64,000 nt of DNA from positions 372,001 through 436,000 of the forward strand of contig CP136498.1 in the NCBI GenBank assembly GCA_032768795.1, written 5' to 3'. Within the stretch, counting starts at the first letter, position 1. Each line of letters opens with the position of its first letter. Positions 51,392 through 63,584 of this stretch are shown in pieces. The notes beneath the pieces are model-generated. The model ran no database searches. It was not told where the DNA came from and was given only the letters and a program-made list of their open reading frames with translations. This DNA comes from Tremella fuciformis. Taxonomy: Eukaryota; Basidiomycota; Tremellomycetes; Tremellales; Tremellaceae. The position numbers and the translations under genes were made by a program.

Positions 51392-53534
51392 GACGGTGAA
51401 GTGGTGGTGGGTGGGTGATAAGGCGAAGTCGACACAACAAGGCCGAGTCGTAGTTATGGACTGCTGAACGGAGTTTTTTGGTGATTACCCTTACCCTGGT
51501 GGCCGCACCGCTTATTGGCCCAATCGTGGCAGTGGCTTGGGGACTTTTTGGCTGGCCAAGTCGAGCACACCGATTACTATAACTCGCAGGATATATGCAT
51601 GCACCCGTGCGGATGGCACTGTCAAATTTGCAGCTCCATGCATCCAGTATCGCTTGCAGCAATCGAGATCGCGCATGTGAGGGAGTGACCTCCCCAAAGC
51701 CAACCGGGTGATCTCCTTCAAGCCACTGACCCATTGGTGTGAGCTGGCGGTGAGGCTGGTCATGCGCGCGGGAACAAGCCAAGACGTTGCAAGCGCATGT
51801 GTGCTCCAGAACCATCTCTCACAACACGGATGGGCCGCATAGTGACCGAGGGCATCTGTGACAAGCCATGAAGAGAGAGAGGGGCACAGTGACACATCGG
51901 TTGGCTCTGCGGCGTGCTATCTTGCCCCCAATAGTAGCCCAATGTTGCATATTTGAGAGCATGCACACTGCTTGATACAGTATCTAGCAGTGTGAAATAC
52001 ATGCTGGAAGGCTCATGTGTGCGCAGGTCGATCAGCAAAGCGCACACCCTGCTAGACGCCCACCGTCCCACCGCCTGTCTGGTCGCATGTTGTTGCCCAC
52101 TCTAACCGTGTATGGGCTAGGTTCAGCTGCCCGAATGAAGCCTGTCGTGTGTCGTCGCATATTGTAAAGGTTCAGGTCAGCTGTGTAGAGAAACAGTTTA
52201 CCTTCTTCCTTACATATAACAAAGCCAGCCTCTGTCTGTAAGACTGATAGCTGTGGTGGGTTCCTTCGCGATAGTCAATGTCACACAGAGCAACACTGGT
52301 AAGCAACTCAGTTAGGAAAAGTAGAGGGCAGAGCCAAGACTCTGAGAGAGAGAGGAGTAGAGAGGAGTGGGGAGTCGGGAGTGAGAGGAATAGAAGAAGA
52401 GGAGGTGATGATGGGTTCTCTCTCTCAGGCCTGGTTTATATACATGAAAGTCAGGCTGAGGAATCTATGGAGTACGTACGGTGTACGTACGATATCGTGG
52501 TGTGGCTGGGAAATACGGAAAGAGAATCTACCACAAGAGGAAACTATTTTACGGGAGACACGGGAAGGAAACGGGCGTGGCTTAAGGGTCTGCTACGGAT
52601 TGTCCAGACATCAGCCGTATTAGTGTGAGTGGAGCACGATTGTCGAATGGTGCAGGGTCAGGCATGAGAGCTGAGGATCCTAGGTCGGATGGTGTGTCGG
52701 GTATGGTCGTATTGTAACGTAGGTGGGTCTGAGGTGAGCCAGGCTGTGGTTTGGGCATAAGGCCTGAGGATGGTGGATCGGATACGGTGTTGGGTGTACT
52801 CGTGGGTATGTTGATTGATGTCAGATTGAATGTCAGATGAGGGGCAAAGGCAGAGGCCGTAGGGCTTTCTCCTAGTCATGTAGGGGACATGCAGAGCGTC
52901 AGAGGGGCGGTCCACTACACATATCAAGTGACGGCAATTGGCAGCGATCAGCTGATCACCGCATGCCATCTTGGCTTTGAGCACCAGCTGCTCATTGTAG
53001 TCTCTCAAATGACGGGTCAGGGACCCGAGGATCTGCAAACAAGCGTGCAACCATCCTTGCCATACATCTGCCGCTTGGCCAGCCACACCTCACCTCGACG
53101 GGCTTGATCATTTGCAGCTGCCGATCTTGCCAAACCCCCTTGTCAATACTCGTCGAGACTCTACGAGCCTCTCGAGCCCTTGCCCTCACCTTTTCTCCTA
53201 GCCTTGCCCAGCCTCGCCGAAGTCGAAGAGTCTCGGTCGCCCAGTGACGGGCCTTTGGACAGAGACAGAGAGGTATCGTGACAAAACCCCACACAAGCAA
53301 AAAATGCACACGTGGGTGGGTGGATGACATGTGGTGGGTGACAAGTCCCACTTGGAGTAGCCGCCACTTCGTGTTGAATAGCGGACGAGCTGACGAGAGA
53401 ATTCATCGTACTATCTCTATGAGTGGTGGCTATATGTAGTTTTGTCTTTCTACGGTAATTCCCATAACCCCGCAGTGGCGGCTAAATTCAATACTTCGTT
53501 GAGAGAGATAGTTACGTAACTTGACCCGACTCTG

Positions 53535-53540
<6 letters not shown>
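51392..53540. other. No gene seen
   Basis: ORFs up to 145 codons on both strands, none with recognisable motifs or consistent splice structure. Several AT-richer patches. Confidence 0.45.

Positions 53541-53578
<38 letters not shown>
53541..53578 (+). repeat. (CT)n microsatellite
   Basis: About 38 bp, ten bases before the solo LTR. Confidence 0.95.
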
Positions 53579-53582
<4 letters not shown>

Positions 53583-53588
53583 CCTAGA

Positions 53589-54026
53589 TGTCACGATGCT
53601 GCGCTCTCCCGTTGGCAGAGGCCCTCTTGCACAACACCAGAGTCGAGGTTAAAGGGTAAAGGGGGCAGAAAACAAGGTTGTCGAGGTAGGATCCTCGTCG
53701 AGGTTGGATCCTCGTCGAGGTTACAAGGTCGTCGAGGTAACAAAGTCGTCGATGATGCAGCGCGAGTGCGACTCAGCCACGCTGCGTGCCACGGAGAGAG
53801 TGAGATCGTCAATGGTGATCCATGAGACTCAATCAGAGAGTGCTGAAGAACTACGACGGGCGTCCCAGGCGGCCTATATGGCTCTCCGCCTGTTTCCAGC
53901 CATCTCCATTGTTTACTCCGTCGTCGAGGTTCTCCAGTCCGATCCAGCCCGAGGTAGGTCACGTGTCGGCCACGTGATGAATGTCGGTCACGTGCATGGG
54001 TCGTCGAGGGCGTGGCCATCGTGACA
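53589..54026 (+). mobile_element. Solo LTR, 438 bp
   Basis: TGTCACGATGC...GCCATCGTGACA; perfect duplication CTAGA (53584-53588 and 54027-54031). It ends 18 bp before the start codon of paralogue C. Confidence 0.95.
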
Positions 54027-54044
54027 CTAGAGTACTCTTATATC

Positions 54045-56469
54045 ATGAACGCACCTTGGGCCTTGCTCAGGGCGAGGGCCAACCTTGAATTGCTCTCTGG
54101 GTTCTGTCCGCAACCGGCTCGTATCCAAGGTATTCCCCACCGATCAACCAGCGCCTCGCCCTGTCTGCACGCCGACATTGCCACCTGGTTCCGGTACGAT
54201 GAGCACAGCCTCGATCTCGTCCAGAACTATCTCGCAGCTGTCCTCTTGGATGCGCCAAACTTCCCTTCGGCCGCCATTGCCAGCAGCAGTGCCCACTTCT
54301 CATACAATCGCCCGTTCCCCGTTGAGGGCGAAGCAGGGCTCGTGACTGATATCATCCGCCGGCTGATCGATCCCCTCATCCCGAGTAATGTTGTACGTGA
54401 GTGGCAGCAGCGCGTGGGGTCGTTCGACCTTGGTCTTCAGGGAGACCTCGGGGCCTGGCTCGCCCACTGTGAGCTCAAGAGCGGCTTCAATGTTGACCCT
54501 CACATCCGCGGTCTCGACCGGATCGTCCTCGGTTCCACCTTTTTCGACTCGCTGATCTTGTATCTCCAATCCACCGGAGGGGTTGCGTACTCTGAGACCA
54601 CCCAGGATCTTGTGGACTATCCGATGAGGGGTGAACAAGGACTGGGTGTATTCCAAGGATGAGATCCAAGTGACAAGGAGAACATTAGACGGGTGCTTTG
54701 CCAGGTCAGCGACCCTTCTCTTTGCCACCCCCCTGCCGTGCTCGCTCAGAGCTCACAAAGACAGATACGACACGAGATGTGTCAAACCCAACTCAGGCAA
54801 CCAGACAAGGGCAACCAATACTACGTACTCTGTACCTTCCGACACGCCGTTCTTTTCACGCTCCATGTCGACAAGATCACTGTATCCCCTGTCGTGGCCA
54901 TCGACGACGACTGCACGCAGGATCGTCCTCTCGGCAATGTGGCCGCCTTGTTCTACGCAATGTCCAACCTGCCCGATGATATGTACGATATACCGATACC
55001 CCAGCGCCACCAGTATAGGCTACGCGAACGTGGTGGCGCAGGACACGGAGGCCCAGGGCATGGGCCTGGGACAGGCGCTGGTGCTGGTGCTGGGCAAGGC
55101 GCGGGCGTGGGCCCGGGCGCGGGACGATCGGGGCCACGAGCGCCGCCTCCGTCTGGAGCCAGAGGCCGAGGAGGCGGAGGCGGCTCACAGCGACCTGGCC
55201 AGGGTAGTCGCGGGCCAGTCGATGGCTTGCTGCTCCATTCCTTGACTCATCGAGTGGTATCGGACACGTCGGACAGTTCAGCTTCGACTTCGACCAACTT
55301 GTATTGCCAGGTTTGTTCGTTGTCCTCGGTTGTCTTGTCTGCTGACGAGAACAGACACTCTCGACCCCCACCTCATCGCCTCTGTCAGCTACATTCTCCG
55401 CCAAGATCGATCCCGTCTCGTACGCCGACGCTGCACGCCAGTGTCGCCGCCTCCTCAAAGTCGACTTCGACCTCGCGTACAACATCGGCGGGCAAACTCT
55501 GGCGTCTGATCCGCGCGGTCCCAAGATCGTGAATCGTGGCGTCTACCTCTGCCACCCCATATTGGCAGGTATACCGGGTCTGAGGGGACCCCTGTTTTCC
55601 CCGCCACTCTGGACCAAGAGTGAGCCCTGGCCTCGTCCGCGATGTGACGACGAGACGACCAAGACGGACACGGACCTGCTGAACACCGACACGATCGTCG
55701 TCGGCGGGTACCTCGGCATTGGGGCCACCTCAACCGTCTTCTCCGGGTCGACCGATAGCGGTCTCGCCGTCGCCGTCAAGTACTCTTGCCCTGACTTGTA
55801 TCCCACCGTGGGGCGCGCGGGATCGTGGGACTGCTACCAAGTCCGAGAGGCCATCAGGAGGGAGATGGCAGTCTATGCGCGGCTGGAGCGGCTCGACGTC
55901 AGCGACGCTGAACCAACGTCAACCGTGACGTTACCTTGCGCACCGAGGTGGTTTGGGAGTTGGTATTCCAAGCAACGGGTTTTGGGTCAAGTCTGGTGTT
56001 TGGTCATGGAGGCGGGCGAGCCAGTGGGGATCGACACAATGACCACAGAAGAAAGGTGAGCCAGTCATGGTCATGGTCATGGTCAGGCGAGGGTTCAGGC
56101 GCTGATCGCGGACCAGGGTCCAGATAGTCGAAACGTACCGCCGGCTTCACTCATTGGGCATCATCCACGGCGACGTCTCGCCTAAAAACTTGTGCCGCAT
56201 CATTGCTCGTGACTCGGCCGATGGTGCTTTTGTCCACGGGATCAGAAACTCTCCAGATGTCGCCGACGCCGATGGCGATAGCGATGGCAAAGAAGACGCG
56301 GGTGGCCATCATTGACTTTGGTCTCGCATTTATCACCAAGGAGCCTCCACCCCGGTACGATTCCACTGCTGCCACAGCCCCGATTCAGGACGAGGCGGAG
56401 GGCGAAAGTTTTCTCGTCTGGCCGCCGACGAGATGGCGCGGGTCATGGACATGGTCGGCACCAGACTAG
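54045..56469 (+). pseudogene. Nuclease-like/kinase-like protein, paralogue C (degraded)
   Basis: Exons 54045-54704, 54765-55310, 55355-56055 and 56117-56469 align with paralogue B at the same splice positions (introns 60, 44, 61 bp; phases 0, 0, 2). The ATG at 54045 matches the paralogue start (ANLELLSGF); the in-frame ATG at 54012 lies in the solo LTR. E143-L-K145 (HCELKSGF) is the ExK motif; DPSDKENIRRVLCQ, CQTQ and YYVLCTFRHAVLFTL follow, then a long Gly-rich linker, GYLGIGATSTVFSG, VAVKY, HGDVSPKN and IIDFGLAF. Two lesions: an in-frame TGA at 54660-54662, and a frame change between HGDVSPKN and IIDFG (about 56200-56290) for which I find no usable intron. Catalytic residues survive, so inactivation is recent or partial (readthrough or a tiny intron cannot be excluded). 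Confidence 0.72.
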
Positions 56470-56536
56470 GTATTTGAGCGCGTGGTCTCACTGTGACCAT
56501 GGCACATGCATGTTTCATGTTGTGCCCGTACGGACC

Positions 56537-56974
56537 TGTCACAATGGCCACGCCCTCGACGACCTAGGCACGTGACCGACATCCATCACGTGGCCAACAC
56601 GTGACCTACCTCGGGCTGGATCGGGCTGGGGAACCTCGACAACGGAGTAAACATTGGAGATGGCTGGAAAAGCAGGCAGGGAGCATAAAGCCCGCCTGGG
56701 ACGCCCGTCGTAGTTCTTCAGCACTCTCTGATTGAGTCCCATGGATCACCATTGACGATCTCACTCTCTCCGTGGCACGCAGCGTGGCTGAGTCGCACTC
56801 ACGCTGTATCATTGACGATCTTGTTACCTCGACGACCTCGTAACCTCGACAAGGGTCCAACCTCGACGAGGATCCTACCTCGACATATCCGTTTCTACCC
56901 CTTTTATCCTTTATTCTCGACTCTGAAATTGTGCAAGAGGGCCTCTGCCAACGGGAGAGCGCAGCATCGTGACA
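56537..56974 (-). mobile_element. Solo LTR, 438 bp, inverted copy
   Basis: Same family as 53589-54026 in opposite orientation; perfect duplication GGACC (56532-56536 and 56975-56979). Confidence 0.95.
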
Positions 56975-56979
56975 GGACC

Positions 56980-58845
56980 GCTCGGGTCAAGGATGACTGA
57001 TGACAGATGTCCGCGGCTCGAGGCGAATTGTAGAGTCCGAGGTTATTGGAGTCCAGGAAGTCATCTTATTCCGTTGAGATGTCGGTGGTGCGGCTGACCA
57101 AGCCATGGCTCCTGGCAGCGAGCGATCCGAGGCAAGTCGATCCGAGGACGAGAGGGGCCAACTCGCAGAATCCGAAATAGCCTCGTTGCCCGTCTCTTGC
57201 CAGCGGTGCGTCATCCGCCTCTGCGCTCGAGGCAGGTGCTGACAGCAGCGTGGCCAGATGCTCCTCCGCAGGCGCCGCGCCGAGTGTCAAACACAACGTA
57301 CATACTGTAAGTTTCTGCTGGGCCACAAAGTCTATGCCTGCTTACCCATGTGAGTGAGGCAACGTTGCGGGGCGACCAGGGAAGGAGGGACCGAGGTCGG
57401 GCAACAGGAGCAGGCCCAGGTGAGCGAGCTCACAGATGGGTGCCATACCTGACCTGGGCGCGGGATGCCGTTGTCTGGCGGGACCGGTCAGCGGTGGAGG
57501 CGCTGAGTAGCCTGGTGCCTGCCTTCAGGTGTTCATGTACTTCTGCAGGGGAAGGTGCAATTGCGCGCGGGGGCAGCTGGGATATGATGCTAGGACGCCA
57601 TCTGGAAGTGGCGGTCCGGGTGCGTCTCCCGCTGTCTCATCATTCCGGGACCCCGACGTGGTTCTAAGCCGTAATGACCAAGTTGGGCACACTGGCGAGC
57701 GCAGTAGCAAGGCTGGCTCTTCGACCCGATCTCTCAATGCCGCCGCCATCAAATTCATCAAGACAGCGTGGCGTTCAGAGTCTCTGATGGCGAGACAGTT
57801 GACCATCTCCATGTCGAGCCGTACGGCCGGCGTAGTACAGACGTTACTTACTGTACCTGCCCCGGGACCATGTCGAGGTGCGGTAGGCCGCAGAACTCCG
57901 ACATGCTGCCACGACTCAGTATCTTCCGGCGCTGGCCATGCCGATCTGTATACACTGCTACAACTGTAAAGAGCGGTCTGAGCGTCCATGAGCCTTTTGT
58001 CCTTGACTGATCCGTCCTAAAGTGGCAATACTAGCACCCTTGCAAGTACTCGGCCTCTATTGTCCTCTCCCGCTTCCCTGAGGGGCGTTCCGAGGCCTGT
58101 TGTTCAACAGATCTGGAGGCGAGAACGCACTGCTGGGCAGACCAACTAACCGTGTCTTTATTCTAGGGCCTGTTGCCGCTGCAGGCATGGGGAAGCGGAT
58201 GCGCCTGCCGATCTATACAACAGTCATCGAGGTCCAAGAGGGCCGAGGTGTCGTATCCGACATCGTTGGAAATGGTAAAGTATCCGCTCACGTGGCCCAA
58301 GGGTGGTATCGATGAGTCGCCTTGTTGCCTCTCTCATCACTCTCAAGTAAGTGCTGAGCGAGGTAACAGGTGGCCGGGATATGACTTGACGAGTCTTAGC
58401 TGTCCTCAGCAAACTCGACTCGATGAGATCCGGCAGACCATCACCAAGAAGAGTCTGGGTCTGGCTGTTTTGGGACCCCACTACGCAGCGCACTGCTTGC
58501 AGAATCGGTTCTTGTGGCGTTTCAACCGATGACATCGTAGTCTGATCGTCCACCGCTTACAACCGCCAACGATGTCATTGTAGACACTCGTGTCATTCTG
58601 ATCTGTTATACGGTGCTGCATATCATTCTAGTCTTTTACTCCCGATTGTGCGGATAGACGGGGCAGACAGCTAAATACATCCCCTCCCTGTGTCGATCGC
58701 AGTGGGCGAAGAGAGTACGCCTCAATCAAGGTCAGGCTCGGACCATGCATGAGCCTGGTTCGTCAACACTTCGAGTCCCATAGGTTGGTCGCGACAGGTA
58801 CCACATGAGGATTTACCGATTGCCACATTCGGACCGAACCGTAAA
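56980..58845. other. Stretch with weak ORFs and relics
   Basis: Minus-strand ORFs 57326-57066 and 57989-57525 are open but have no family motif. 58085-58112 matches the copia LTR start; about 58335-58375 matches the dispersed repeat of 33.6 and 38.6 kb. No confident gene. Confidence 0.4.
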
Positions 58846-58871
58846 GGGGGGGGGGGGGGGGGGGGGGGGGG
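58846..58871 (+). repeat. Poly-G run, 26 bases
   Basis: Uninterrupted G tract about 150 bp upstream of the gene at 59018. Confidence 0.97.
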
Positions 58872-59017
58872 TGGGGAATCAACAAGCGGCGTTCTTTCTT
58901 GCATCCATCTTCGACTCCAAGAGCGCCTCACATGCGCGAACGGCTCTCTCCGTGATCATCCTCAGCACTATTCTAAGTGCTGGCCCCGCGTCCACACTTC
59001 CGCTGTCCCGTCTCACA

Positions 59018-61242
59018 ATGTCTCGGCGCTCCGCCAAGCCGATCCCCTTGGATCCGCCAAGACCCGTCGTACCTGTCGACCTCTCCGTCCTACTCTCATC
59101 GCTCAAGACTTCTGATAAGGAGGAAGATACTCTTGAAGCTGCAAGACGCGAATGGCGCGAGTACATGATGGAATCGGGTCATCTGATCATCGGGTGAGCA
59201 GTTGGGCCATTACCGTGCTTCCCCTCCTGATACATTACCCGTCTGCACTGCCCCATCCACTGCCTGTAGGGCACAAGAGTGGCGTCGAGTTCTGACTTGA
59301 CCAGACGCGGGATGATTCCTATTCACAATATTGGGTCCAACTCGACCGACTTCTGTATCGCCTACCTGTTAATGAACGCGATGACGAGCTCGTTCACGGA
59401 CAAGAGTATCCCAAGCAAGAACTGGAATTTCGACCAAGCCACATGGTACGTGTCTCGCGTTCCCTCCTTCCTCTTTCCCTCATGGACTCTGCGCGGACAG
59501 TCGCAAGTTAGCTGCTGATGCATATCAGGTATCCCGCCTACATCGTCTCGTTCGATCCTGCCGATACATCTTTGCTTGAATGCAAGGCCCTGTTCGAATG
59601 TCCAGTCGTACCGAGTGACATCGAAGACGCGTGGCAACTGCTCGCGCAATACGAGGATGTACTACGCGCAAACTTCACCGGGCCAGCCAGTACCGCACCT
59701 CTCAAGCCGACGGCTTACTCTTTGATCTACACCGAACATCACGAAACCCGCCCCAGGTTGAAAATGTTTGAGCGTATGCTTGGCCGTGCGCTCTCACAGA
59801 TCGAAGCGGATCCGAAGAGCCAGTACCAACACCAGCGCAAAGGCTCAGAAACACGCCTCGCGGGTGACGTAGAAGAGGCAGGCAGTTCCGGGATTGGGGA
59901 TCATTCCGTATTTCAAGTGGATGTTGCAGAACAGCAATATACCGCGTGAGTCGTATTACCACTCGTGCCACCGGTCAAGACGCTGATACTCCTCAGCGTA
60001 TGTACAATGGAGATAGATGGGGCCTGGCGCAATTATCACTATGACAAGGAACGGAAGAGGTGGTGAGTCTGACCGCATATCACCAATGGGAGAAGCTGAC
60101 AGAGACGGCAAGTGCTACGGGATGATGACAGCATTATGGAATTTCACCTTGTCGGATCTCACATCTTCGGCTTCTCGCAGTCTTCTCGTCTGAAGTCCAT
60201 GGTCGCCGCCTTGTGCGGTCCTTTTGCGGATGATGCCGACGATATACCCAAGACTCTGCCCGCTGTGGACAAATATGGGCGCCTGATGAGGCATCAATGT
60301 TCGGGTCCCTCGTTGAAGGATTTTCCCGGCAAGACATCATCAAAACCGAGCAAGAGATCCAGTCCCTCAAAGCGGAGTCTATCGTTGTCTGCCTCAGTCC
60401 CTTCTAACAAGAAGCAAAAAGAATCAGCACCATTCCCGTCAAGAGGAACCTCATCCAAGCTTGCACCTACTCCCGGTCGCAGACGACATGCCAAGCGCGA
60501 CCCCAAGAACGATGCCGATGCCGAGGACACAGATGCAATCATTGCGGATAGTGAGGACGAGCCCTCGTTGGGAGCACCGACTGAGACGATATTTCCTCCT
60601 ACCCCTGGGCCGAGCACTCTTGGCGATGCTCAGTCGGCGCTGGACGATGAGGCGGTTCTCTGCCGGGATGATGAGCTGCCGGATCCAAACGAGGCTCACA
60701 GTCGAGAGGGCTATTCGGGCAAGCTGGCTTCAGACGCCGAGGGTGATGAGCAGTACGAGGACGTGTCTGCCCTGGGCGACCGAGAAGGGATCCAGAAGGC
60801 ACCGCAAGCGAGACCCGCTCGTCGCCTGCGGACCGCAACGCCTGCTTCGGAAGCTCCAGCATCATCCGACGAAGACGATGGCGGCAGCAACGAACCCTCC
60901 AGCGAAGACGAAGAAGACGAACCGTCGCGACAGTCCAAGCATTCTCGCTCCACTCGTATCGCTACACCTGCTCCGGGCAACCCCGCGCCTTCGGAATCGG
61001 AAGAAGACGACGCGGAACATGACGGCGAAGGAGAGGACGATGAGCAGTTCCAGAAACTCCGAACCGCTCGAACCGCCACACTCTGGCCCGCTTCTCAACC
61101 CTCGTCATGCCCGTCTGACGAGGGCGAACAGGATCGCGCGCACGGAACGCGGAGGGATGTCAGCGTCACTCGGTCAGCGGCACAAGGGTCGGACACCTCT
61201 TTGCCTGCGAACAAGCCTTCTGCTCATGGTGATACAGATTGA
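59018..61242 (+). CDS. Multi-exon gene of unknown function, acidic C-terminus
   Basis: Start ATG 59018 (CTCACAATGTCTCGG). Introns I support: 59194-59277 (acceptor uncertain), 59446-59528 (83 bp, GTACGT donor) and 59946-59996 (51 bp, GTGAGT donor, CGCTGATAC branch), plus one near 60055-60110 with unresolved borders. The N-terminal ~300 residues look globular (REYMMESGHLIIG, NSTDFCIAYLLMNAM, TWYPAYIVSFDPADTSLLECK, IEDAWQLLAQYEDVLRANF); the segment DDSIMEFHLVGSHIFGFS begins the last exon. The final 300 residues are low-complexity, Ser/Asp/Glu-rich with KR patches (SNKKQK), typical of a disordered nuclear tail. I do not recognise the family. Preceded by the poly-G run at 58846-58871. Confidence 0.6.
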
Positions 61243-61610
61243 CGTCAAAGGTGAAGGATGGCAGCGGCTGTCAAGGGTTGAATGCGAGGGACAAGGACAT
61301 ACTGGAGGGGGAGCTGTGCATAGAAAAAGGGAGGACACCGCGGTGGAACATCGGCTAGGCGCGAGCGTCGATCATGTCTCATATGCGACGCTCAGACAGT
61401 TGTGGAAGGTGCCGCAACGAATCCGACCGAGATTAGTAGAACTTATGCGTATTACACAGCTCATATATCTTAGGTGAGGGTAAAGAGGAGTACGATGTTC
61501 CGAGCTGGCAGCCAGATCGGCAACAAACGTCCCGGGAGGGCTCGTCCCGAGAATATACAAGGCTATACCTGAAGCTGCGAAAAGCCTGTGCGTCTTGAGC
61601 GTTGTGTCCA

Positions 61611-61628
61611 CCCCCCCCCCCCCCCCCC
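61611..61628 (+). repeat. Poly-C run, 18 bases
   Basis: Lies between the 3' ends of the converging genes 59018-61242 and 61699-62543. Confidence 0.95.
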
Positions 61629-61698
61629 ACAACCGTCCCAAAGCATCGTGTGAGCCCGGAGAACCGGAGACGCATCGGTGTCTAGATGGAGTGCATGA

Positions 61699-62543
61699 TC
61701 ATATCCAAGTGACTGCCGACGCAAAGTCGTCATGGACATCAGAACAGTCGGACCTGTACGGCTCAACGATCCGCAATGGCTCGCCACCGAACAACATTGA
61801 CCGTTGGCGTGATTGTTCGTCTGAAACCGTGTCGGGATCCGGGACGAGAGCGTCTTCCAAGGACAGATTTGAGTCGATGTGGCGAGTACCACTGGCGAGT
61901 GCTAGAAGCTGGTCAGTCTTGTTGCTCATCTCTATCTTCGAGAACTCACATGCCATCGGATGCTCTACTCCCTCCCTCTGATTACCGCTCGATGATGCCA
62001 TGTTTGGGCTTGGTCCTTCTTTCTCCTGACGCGGCAAATGCGAGTGTCCTGGCGCGGGATTGGTGGGCGGCACGCTGAAGTAGGAGAGCGAAAATCCGCC
62101 TAGTTGCATCTGAAGCGTCGAGCCTTCAGCCTGTCCATCAATACCTTGCAAGACGAGCCAACTATCGCACCCACCACTCCGGGAGCCGAAATAATGATTG
62201 CGTCTTCGGCGCCAGATGGCCGGACCGCGTGGAGGGTGTTGATGGAGTCGGGAGACGGGTTTGGCAGCGATAGAGACAGAGACGGGCTGGCTGCTGATTG
62301 GAAAGTGGACGCGTCTCGGCTCACGTCACGAGAGTTGGAAATGGCCACTATGTCATCGGCCTCTTGCCGGTCGCATGGGTTGTCGGCGGTCGGAAAGGGC
62401 CTGTCGGCGAGGGAACATTTGACCTTGGTCTCGCGACATTGACTGCATGTGGACCAGATGAGCGGCGAGCCAAACTTGGGATATTTGGCTGCCGACAGCG
62501 CGCACGTCAATGATTTCTTGGTGCATCTCTTGCAACGGATCAT
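61699..62543 (-). CDS. Zn2Cys6-type zinc-cluster protein, small
   Basis: Two exons, 62543-62145 and 62109-61699, split by a 35-bp phase-0 intron (GTATTG donor, GCTGAAG branch, TTCAG acceptor); 269 residues. The N-terminus has C-x2-C-x6-C (CKRCTKKSLTC), an 18-residue loop and C-x2-C-x6-C (CSQCRETKVKC). This is the fungal Zn2Cys6 binuclear cluster of DNA-binding regulators, with a loop longer than the usual 5-12 residues. The rest is Ser/Pro-rich and acidic with no fungal transcription-factor middle domain, so it is much shorter than typical members. The motif starts almost at the ATG, so an upstream exon is possible. Similar clustering is seen in the antisense gene at 26642-28410. Confidence 0.7.
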
Positions 62544-63584
62544 CGGGGACGTCGAGGAAGAGGCCCTGTCCCGCGTCAGCGGTAGTCCTCGTTCATTTGC
62601 AACACCAGGGAGGCAATTGCGTCACTTCAAAGACCGCACAGGAAGACAATGGGGACGCGATCGCCACGAAAACGATCACACGAGGAGAAAGGTTGACTGA
62701 CTGGACCCAAAAGACGGGCACTGTGCCCCCCTGGCTGTCGTTGTGGGGCTCAAAGCCGTAGTGAGTCATGATCAGAGCGGCTTTCTGGCGTGAAGCGGCC
62801 CCACGCAAAGGCTTTCTTGTCTGCTCGGTCAGCTTTGTACCGTGCTGTGATCGTCAACCGGGGAGGGGAAGGTGTGAGGACATTGGAATGACGAGGCGGG
62901 ATCACAAAGTTGGGGATCAAGAGGACTGGACTTAAGACGGAGACTCACGCTGGTATTCCCGCGAATATCGTCTGATATGACAGGACCCGACACCATCTTG
63001 ATCAACAAAACGCTCTCCCGAGACTGAATATGTATGTTGATGGATGTAAAATATTCGACAGTACTAGCAGCTGCAAGTGGGCAGCCAGAAAACACGTGAT
63101 GGGTTTTGCTTCCGCCGGGATTGGGGAGCGCCAGCAAGGAGGAGGCTCATCATGGCAGTGTGAGCTTGCATAGTTCAAGCATCGATCTTGGCCGGGCTGG
63201 GGTCCGCATAGATCGCGATCGATCCACAGAGCGTGGGAAAAGCGCTTCATCGATCTTTGAACAGCAGAGCCAAGATGCTTCACAACCGGATCTACCACTG
63301 TGATACATGTACTCTACACTACCAGCCGGACCGAGAAAGTCGGCCAAAGGACTCCCGCACGTTGTCTCCCAAAGCTCTCGAGTTGCCCATTTGGGCGGGC
63401 GGTCGGAGAGGCTTGCCGTGCTGCTTTCGGCGTCTGGCCAGTCGGAGCATTTTGATCAACCGATCGAGATCGGTCCGGATGCTGCGCTGGGCGGACTATA
63501 CCCCTTACTCGGTGACCTTCCGCTCATTGTGTTCTTCGGCGTCCGCTCCCTCAGAGAAAGGGACTGTGTACATCACAGCATGGC
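62544..63584. other. No gene seen
   Basis: Short overlapping ORFs only; could hold 5' exons of the gene at 61699-62543 or promoter sequence. Confidence 0.45.

Noticed and set aside
54012..54044. Upstream ATG for kinase-like paralogue C
   Set aside because: It lies in the terminal bases of the solo LTR; homology with paralogue B begins at the ATG at 54045.
56056..56130. Frameshift at the third intron of paralogue C
   Set aside because: Using the acceptor at 56116 (GACCAG) instead of a later AG keeps phase 2 and the frame, so no lesion is needed here.
57525..57989. 154-codon minus-strand ORF
   Set aside because: Both strands are open over the same span and no motif is visible; insufficient support for a gene.
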